NCBI GenBank assembly: GCA_012295275.1
Contig: CM022665.1
Location: 17,979,150-18,001,649 of the forward strand
Direction of reading: 5' to 3'
From: Chrysomallon squamiferum
Taxonomy: Eukaryota; Mollusca; Gastropoda; Neomphalida; Peltospiridae
Length of the DNA: 22,500 nucleotides
A model generated the notes under the pieces. The model had not been told where the DNA came from, made no database searches, and was given only the letters and a program-made list of their open reading frames with translations. A program made the position numbers and the translations under genes. Below, piece by piece: positions 17,620 through 22,500 of this stretch; the stretch's first letter is position 1; each line of letters starts with the position of its first letter.

Positions 17620-17745
17620 ACAGAATGACAGAGAAAGAGAGACAGAGTAAAATAGTGAGAGAAAAAGAGAGTGAAATAGAATGAGAGAGAGAAAGAGAGA
17701 CAAAGTGAAATAGAGTGAGAGAAAGAGAGAGAGGGAGAGAGAAAA
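17620..17745. repeat. GA-rich tract with ~27-30 bp period
   Basis: The block GAGAGACAGAGTAAAATAGT, then AGAGAGTGAAATAGAATGAG, then GAGAGACAAAGTGAAATAGA shows three copies of a longer unit, not plain GA. Confidence 0.88.
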
Positions 17746-18098
17746 ATTCAGTTGTTTATTTCTAAATCTTACTTTCATGTATTATTTTACTTTAGTCTAA
17801 ATTCCTCAATACACTTTGTTAAAATTCAAAAAGTCTGTTGGGTCAATTAATTTTTTATTTCTTTCATTGAAATTTTAATTTTTTCTGCATCATTAAACCA
17901 TTACTATCTTATCATTATTTTATCTTTACCATCATAAAATCAAATAATAATTCAAAATTCCTGTCCACTGTTTTGAAGGCATAAAGCCATATTTTATTTA
18001 GTTAATGACCTTTTGATTAAATAACAGTATCTAAAAGATTATTTTTAAAAATCAAAATGATAAATGTACTAATTTTATTATCATTATTACTCATAATG
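17746..18098. other. AT-rich unique sequence
   Basis: No features visible. Confidence 0.5.
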
Positions 18099-18121
18099 AA
18101 AAAAAAAAAAAAAAAAAAAAA
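18099..18121. repeat. Poly(A) run, 23 bases
   Basis: Uninterrupted adenine homopolymer without an identifiable retroposon body. Confidence 0.9.
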
Positions 18122-18432
18122 CCCACATTATTCCCATTATTTTGAAAAACAAAATCCATACAGCATTGAGAAAATAAAAATTAATAAAATCATAAATCTG
18201 ACAGAAATGATATGATTGAACGATCGTAATAAAAAAAATCAATCAGGTACTGGACTGGAAGGTTTGATACTGAAGAGTTTAAAACCATTACTAAGTGATT
18301 TCCAGCTGTGAGTTAAAATGGCTTTCAAATTTCATGTTATCAGTCATTGTAAAAAATCACTGATCACTGAAAAATTACATGTTTATTGTTATCACTGACA
18401 GAAACAGTGATGTGAGAAATACACAGTTTTAT
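18122..18432. other. AT-rich unique sequence
   Basis: No gene visible. ATCACTGA-type strings recur between 18330 and 18410 (AATCACTGATCACTGAAAAA, TTATCACTGACAG), possibly a short worn repeat. Confidence 0.45.
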
Positions 18433-18552
18433 CATATGTATCTGTCATATATCTGTTAAATATGTGTTTATATATGTTACATATACATATTACATGTCTG
18501 ATATATATTTATCTGGTATATATTGGTTATATATATGTCTGTTATATATAAA
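18433..18552. repeat. Imperfect TATA/ATGT repeat with CTGTTATAT units
   Basis: CTGTCATATAT, CTGTTAAATATG, CTGATATATATT, CTGGTATATATT and CTGTTATATATA occur at short intervals within a TA-rich background. It is a degenerate repeat of roughly 18-25 bases. Confidence 0.75.
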
Positions 18553-18764
18553 CTTCCAGGATTGGTTTAGGTTGTTTTAATCTTAACGATGATATTTGTT
18601 TATCATTTCTGTCATTTTTTAGATTAAAAACAGCTTAGTTATTGGAATTATTCTATAAAGATATATACTTTCCTAAATCTTTATTTTGCATATGGCTTCC
18701 TTAGAAATGTCTGAGATAAAAAAAAATTACACCGACAAAATGAATCTATTGTGTCCAAATACTA
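18553..18764. other. AT-rich unique sequence
   Basis: No features visible. Confidence 0.5.
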
Positions 18765-18978
18765 CAACTGCTATTACTACCCTGCAACTTGTACTGCTAC
18801 TACTATAACTATTAATATTACTACTAATACTACTTTTGCAACTACTAGTAGTACTACTACTACTACTAATAATAATGATGATGATGATGATGATAATGAT
18901 GATATTGATGACAATAATGATGAAGATGGTGGTGATATTAACTATGATGATGATGATAATGATTATGAAAATAATAAA
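18765..18978. repeat. ACT then AAT then ATG trinucleotide repeat
   Basis: ACT/GCT units at the left change to AAT near 18868 and to GAT/ATG for the right half, with GGT interruptions. The plus frame (Thr, Asn, Asp runs) and the minus frame (Ile, Ser runs) are repeat translations. Confidence 0.93.
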
Positions 18979-19030
18979 TCTTCTCATCTAAAGGAAAGCC
19001 AACAGCAACACATTAATACAGGATTGATTT

Positions 19031-19033
<3 letters not shown>

Positions 19034-19121
<88 letters not shown>
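19034..19121. repeat. Perfect (GA)n, 44 units
   Basis: Eighty-eight bases of GA without a single interruption, the longest pure dinucleotide tract in the window. The lack of interruptions suggests active slippage, and length is likely to differ between individuals. Confidence 0.99.
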
Positions 19122-19125
<4 letters not shown>

Positions 19126-19580
19126 CTATATTTAAAAAACCTTTCAACTGTATTTACTTTCTGACCTCTTACTACATCATTATGGTTGATGCATCATGTA
19201 AAAAAAAAAACATATATATATGTAGGCTATATATCCATCATTGCTTCTTTACATATCATAAGCTGGTTCAAAATTGCTGGAGTCTTTCTGTGGTAGTTTT
19301 TGCACACAGAATCTATACAACCCTTATTTGGAATTCCATAAACACTTGTAAATGGCAAAGAAGACCAACAGAAATGTGCCATTAACTAGGCAAATCACAA
19401 CTTCATTTGTGTACAAACTACAGTTCGGCTTTCAAACTAGAGGAAACTGCCATAAATGCAGATAATTATAGGTTAGGTGGGGGAAAAGAGGAAAGAAGAA
19501 TATATCAAAAAAAGAAGATGGGGAAAAAGGCAAATGGAGAAAGTAGGAGAATAAATGAGATGGAATCTTACAGAAATTTA
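19122..19580. other. Unique sequence of mixed composition
   Basis: The plus strand has two separate frames of 65-67 codons (19182-19385 and 19407-19604). The first reads through unique sequence (e.g. HKLVQNCWSLSVVVFAH) and the second ends in a Lys/Glu-rich part and a T run. Neither has a convincing context, so they are not annotated as genes. Confidence 0.4.
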
Positions 19581-19597
19581 ATTTTTTTTTTTTTTTT
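19581..19597. repeat. Poly(T) run, about 17 bases
   Basis: Short homopolymer with flanking A-rich sequence. Confidence 0.8.
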
Positions 19598-20324
19598 AAA
19601 GTAAAGGAAAGAAAAAAGGAATTCAGGTTATTAGTGAAATATTTAAAATAAAAATAAAAATTGTGTTTTATATTTATTTATACCAGTTGTTACAATATGA
19701 AAAAGGCCAACAAAAAAACCCCAAACAAACAAGGAGAGTGGAAAAACAGTTAATTTGTTGTTGGAGTTATTTTTAAAGATGGTGCATATTTTTTTCCCTT
19801 GGTTTATCTTTCATTGCATAACTCAGATGGATTTATGAGTGCTATGTCACGCTGGCAAGACTGCATATGAGTTTGGTTTCTTTTTAAAAACAAAAATAAA
19901 AATAGAAGCAACCACTCTCACTGCACCTTATCACTGATCATTTCTGCAGCCATTTGTTAATGATCTGATTAATCATCTCCATTTTTTCTCTCTCTCTTTC
20001 TCACATTTTCTTTTTTCTTTTTTATTATTCAGATAAAAAAATTTCCCTAATATTTTTATTTTCATGCTGATATAACAGCAGTGTAAAATTTCTCAGTATT
20101 TTTAGATACTCTTTCCCAAATTAGTGTTTATGTCTGATACTCAATACCAATGTCAGCCATTTTTAGTCTCTATAAACAGACACTGTTATGCACTGATGGA
20201 TAATAAATTGCGAGGTGTTAGTTTCTACTCTCAGTAAACTCAATTTATAACATTCTTTTCTCTGACTGCCAGCTGACAGAGGAAGACAAAAAATGATAAA
20301 AATTGTCTTGAGAATTTTCTCTTG

Positions 20325-20329
<5 letters not shown>
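19598..20329. other. AT-rich unique sequence
   Basis: No gene or array. TTAATGATCTGATTAATCATC near 19960 contains ATTAATCA-type homeodomain-like strings, which are frequent in AT-rich DNA. Confidence 0.5.

Positions 20330-20361
<32 letters not shown>
20330..20361. repeat. Poly(T) run, 32 bases
   Basis: The longest homopolymer in the window. On the minus strand it would be a poly(A) tail ending an element lying to the right (higher coordinates), but I recognise no SINE or LINE sequence there. Confidence 0.95.
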
Positions 20362-20635
20362 CATAGGTGTATGTAGAAAGTTTAGTTTTTATCATGGCTG
20401 AACTAATAATATATATGTGAACACAAACTCTTTCCTGAGCCAGGAATGTTATACTCAGTGGGTTCATTCAGGTGTATTGAGGGTTCAATGGGAAAAAGAC
20501 TGAGTTTGAAAATTCTGTGTATTAAAGCTTGGTAATTTTTTACCAAATTATTTTCCCATGGCTTTAGACAAATTTAAAGAATAATAATAATAATTATTAC
20601 ATCAATATTTTAATGTTTTGACTGGAAATCTATAT
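20362..20635. other. Unique sequence right of the poly(T) run
   Basis: Less AT-rich for its first 160 bases. No internal RNA polymerase III box pair could be recognised by eye, and no open frame is of interest. Confidence 0.45.
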
Positions 20636-20905
20636 TATTTTATTAATTTTATATTATATGTTATTTATTTTATATGTTAAATCAAAAGAGAAAGGTACTA
20701 GATCCAGCTTTTAATCTATGCTTCTTCAATAAATCTGTTATGGAGTTATCAATTTTAACTTGTTAAAGCACGCCTAGCATAGATTACTCTTTTTTTACTT
20801 TAATTGTTTTGTTTATTTTATATTATATATCATTTATTTTATAGACTGAAATGAAGTTTCTAATTTTAACTTGTTCAAGCACGCCTATCATGGTTTGCTC
20901 TTTAA
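20636..20905. repeat. Two-copy diverged duplication
   Basis: TTATATTATATG with TTATTTATTTTATA near 20650 recurs near 20819. AATTTTAACTTGTTAAAGCACGCCTA at about 20751 recurs as AATTTTAACTTGTTCAAGCACGCCTA at 20862. The right landmarks are 111 apart and the left ones 169, so the first copy holds about 58 bases more. Confidence 0.8.
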
Positions 20906-21395
20906 TTTATCAGTAATCATGCACTCTGAGATTCATATCAGTCTTATTCTTCAGCTTTTCAACCTTGTTTTTCATGTACCTACTCTCATTACTAGATAAG
21001 ATTAATAACATAACTTTAAAGCATGCACAAACATACAAAAAACCTAGAACACATCAACTTATTAAAAATAATATGTTAAAATTAAAAAAAGGGAAAAGAC
21101 TCACTTTTAGGTCATGAAAACAAAATTATAAAAATAGAATAAAAATTTAAAAAATAAAAATAATAAAGTATTTGTTTAGTGGTCTCTCTTAATCCACCCA
21201 GAATTATTCTTCTTGTTACAGCTATTTAAAGATCCTGTTTCTAAGCTTTGACAAATGTTACAAAATCCTTGAGGAGTTTTAAATGTAATATTTAAAAACC
21301 TTTTTTAATGATGGAATGAGTTCATTTGTAAATATTTTATATCTGCTTTATTTAATGCGGGTTTATCTTGCTGTAGATGCTTTTATATCTGTATA
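20906..21395. other. AT-rich unique sequence
   Basis: Includes an AAAAT-rich patch at 21105-21170. No gene visible. Confidence 0.5.
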
Positions 21396-21645
21396 CATAC
21401 ACTTTTAGATTTATATGTATATATTTATTTAAAATATCTCAGAAAGATATAAAGATAGATTTATCCATATACCCACCCACACACCTGCACACACATTTAT
21501 ACAGAGATACATACACACATACATATACACAATACGTATTTACATGAATTACAAAAATTACATACACTCACATACACACAAAAATACATACATATATATA
21601 TATACAGACAAGCACACAAACATGCACACAAACACACGCACATTT
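21396..21645. repeat. TATA then CA/TACA microsatellite
   Basis: TA-rich text leads at about 21465 to imperfect CA, TACA and CATACA units up to 21645, interrupted by short AT-rich pieces. Confidence 0.85.
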
Positions 21646-22080
21646 AATGACATAACAACTTATATCCAGTACTATTAACTGGCATAAAGAATATTTGTAC
21701 AGTGAGATCTGTAGTGTATTTTTAGTGTTGAACCTTGAAATTGTCATAAAACCATTCCATGCATGATTTCTTTTCTGTTTTCTTGTGTCAGAGTCCTAAA
21801 CATAATAAACATGAATTTGTAATGTAATATTGTCTACCTTTTTAATATAAATCTTTTCACATAGCTGTTTTTCACTAGGGTATGTAATATACATCATACT
21901 CTACACAGATTTGTGAGTTACATACGTTTTTTCCCAGTAAGTACAGATATATCTTTTCAGACTTACACTGTCAGGTGCTTTATCGTTTATGTCTGGATTT
22001 AGCTGGGTGTTAATAGCAGAATGTGTGTATTTAAAGATAGAGGAAGTTTATTGATAGCTGTATTTTTTTATTTTATGTTT
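21646..22080. other. AT-rich unique sequence
   Basis: No gene, RNA or repeat can be supported. Confidence 0.5.
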
Positions 22081-22130
22081 TATATATATATCTGTGTGAA
22101 TATGTATATGGTTGTCTGTGAGAGAAAATA

Positions 22131-22178
<48 letters not shown>
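22081..22178. repeat. TA and (TG)n microsatellite
   Basis: TATATATA text is followed by nearly pure TG from 22131 to 22178 with one TTTG interruption. Long TG runs can adopt Z-DNA. Confidence 0.95.
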
Positions 22179-22194
22179 TCAGAGCATGTGTCCA

Positions 22195-22289
22195 TAAGAA
22201 AAAGGAATGAGGAAGGATAGAAAGATAGAGGAAGGGAAAGAAAGATAAAGGGGAGAAAAGGAGGGAGGTAGAGAAAGTGAGACTGAAAG
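22195..22289. repeat. Purine-rich GA/GGAA tract
   Basis: AAGGAATGAGGAAGGATAGA, GAAAGATAGAGGAAGGG and similar units form an imperfect all-purine stretch directly after the TG run. Confidence 0.85.
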
Positions 22290-22500
22290 TATGTGATAAT
22301 AAAAGTTAAAGATATTTTAGTTAGACTTGATTAATATTAAATATTTATAACTTTTGGCTTTGAGATAAACTTTGTTCTGTGTTTTCCATTAGCATCGCAA
22401 TTTTCTTTATATATACCTTCTTCTAGATGGGACAGTACACTATGAATATATATAAGTGTGTGTATATATATCTATATACATATAGAAAGATCGATAAATA
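22290..22500. other. AT-rich sequence ending in a TATA/TGTG patch
   Basis: The last 60 bases turn into imperfect TATATA and TGTGTG, possibly the start of another microsatellite beyond the window. Confidence 0.5.

Noticed and set aside
18727-19035. Poly-Asp/Asn/Thr frame on plus and Ile/Ser frame on minus
   Set aside because: Both are readings of one trinucleotide repeat.
19260-19280. GGTTCAAAATT as a possible tRNA B box
   Set aside because: It departs from the GGTTCRANNCC consensus at the 3' end, and no A box or cloverleaf could be built around it.
20240-20467. 75-codon minus-strand frame with a lysine run
   Set aside because: The lysine run is the 32-base T tract read as AAA codons, and the flanks are ordinary.

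Overview
The window reads as non-coding DNA from a large, AT-rich animal genome. I see no bacterial-style gene packing, operons, ribosome binding sites, rRNA, tRNA or CRISPR. No open reading frame matches a protein family I recognise. Most long open frames lie inside simple repeats (MYVCVCVC-like, SLSLSLSL-like or NNNNN-like translations) or cross tandem repeats. The dense mix of (GA)n, (CA)n, (AAT)n, (TTCA)n and (TCTA/TGTC)n with many worn minisatellites resembles mollusc genomes, cephalopods in particular. That placement is an impression from texture, not from any marker gene.

Layout. 1-1900: AT-rich unique DNA with a GA/GACA tract, a pyrimidine tract and two short inverted repeats. 1940-4190: three unrelated degenerate tandem arrays nearly end to end (units about 107-117, 46-50 and 25-26 bp). 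4191-4960: a less AT-rich, repeat-poor island with a possible minus-strand exon. 4960-5450: TG and CA tracts. 5451-6600: a duplicated G-run unit and a cluster of AGGTCA nuclear-receptor half-sites. 6608-7131: the best candidate for protein-coding remains, one frame read on the plus strand with clustered stops and a poly(A) signal just after it. 7400-8520: AAAT, AAT and TTCA microsatellites. 9085-9615: an array of about 36-37 bp units. 9840-10215: TG and TTTA/TTA tracts. 10490-10810: a unique segment with an exact DR1 hormone-response element. 10811-12260: a three-copy repeat, a duplicated tetranucleotide block, a long CT tract and a 110-bp repeat. 12470-13170: a 28-bp monomer array with a 56-bp higher-order unit and octamer-like motifs. 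13480-13640: a 27-bp array. 14417-14813: a 166-bp unit duplicated without visible change. 15317-16310: CATC, AAT and CT tracts. 16815-17275: another worn array. 17276-22500: unique AT-rich DNA broken by GA, ATG/ACT, poly(A)/poly(T), CA and TG tracts, with one duplication near 20640-20905.

No genes can be said to work together here. The most defensible overall description is an intergenic or long-intron region whose bulk arose by repeated local tandem duplication, with two possible exon-like islands (4310-4524 minus, 6608-7075 plus) and a few regulatory-motif candidates. I did not find evidence of a new biological system.
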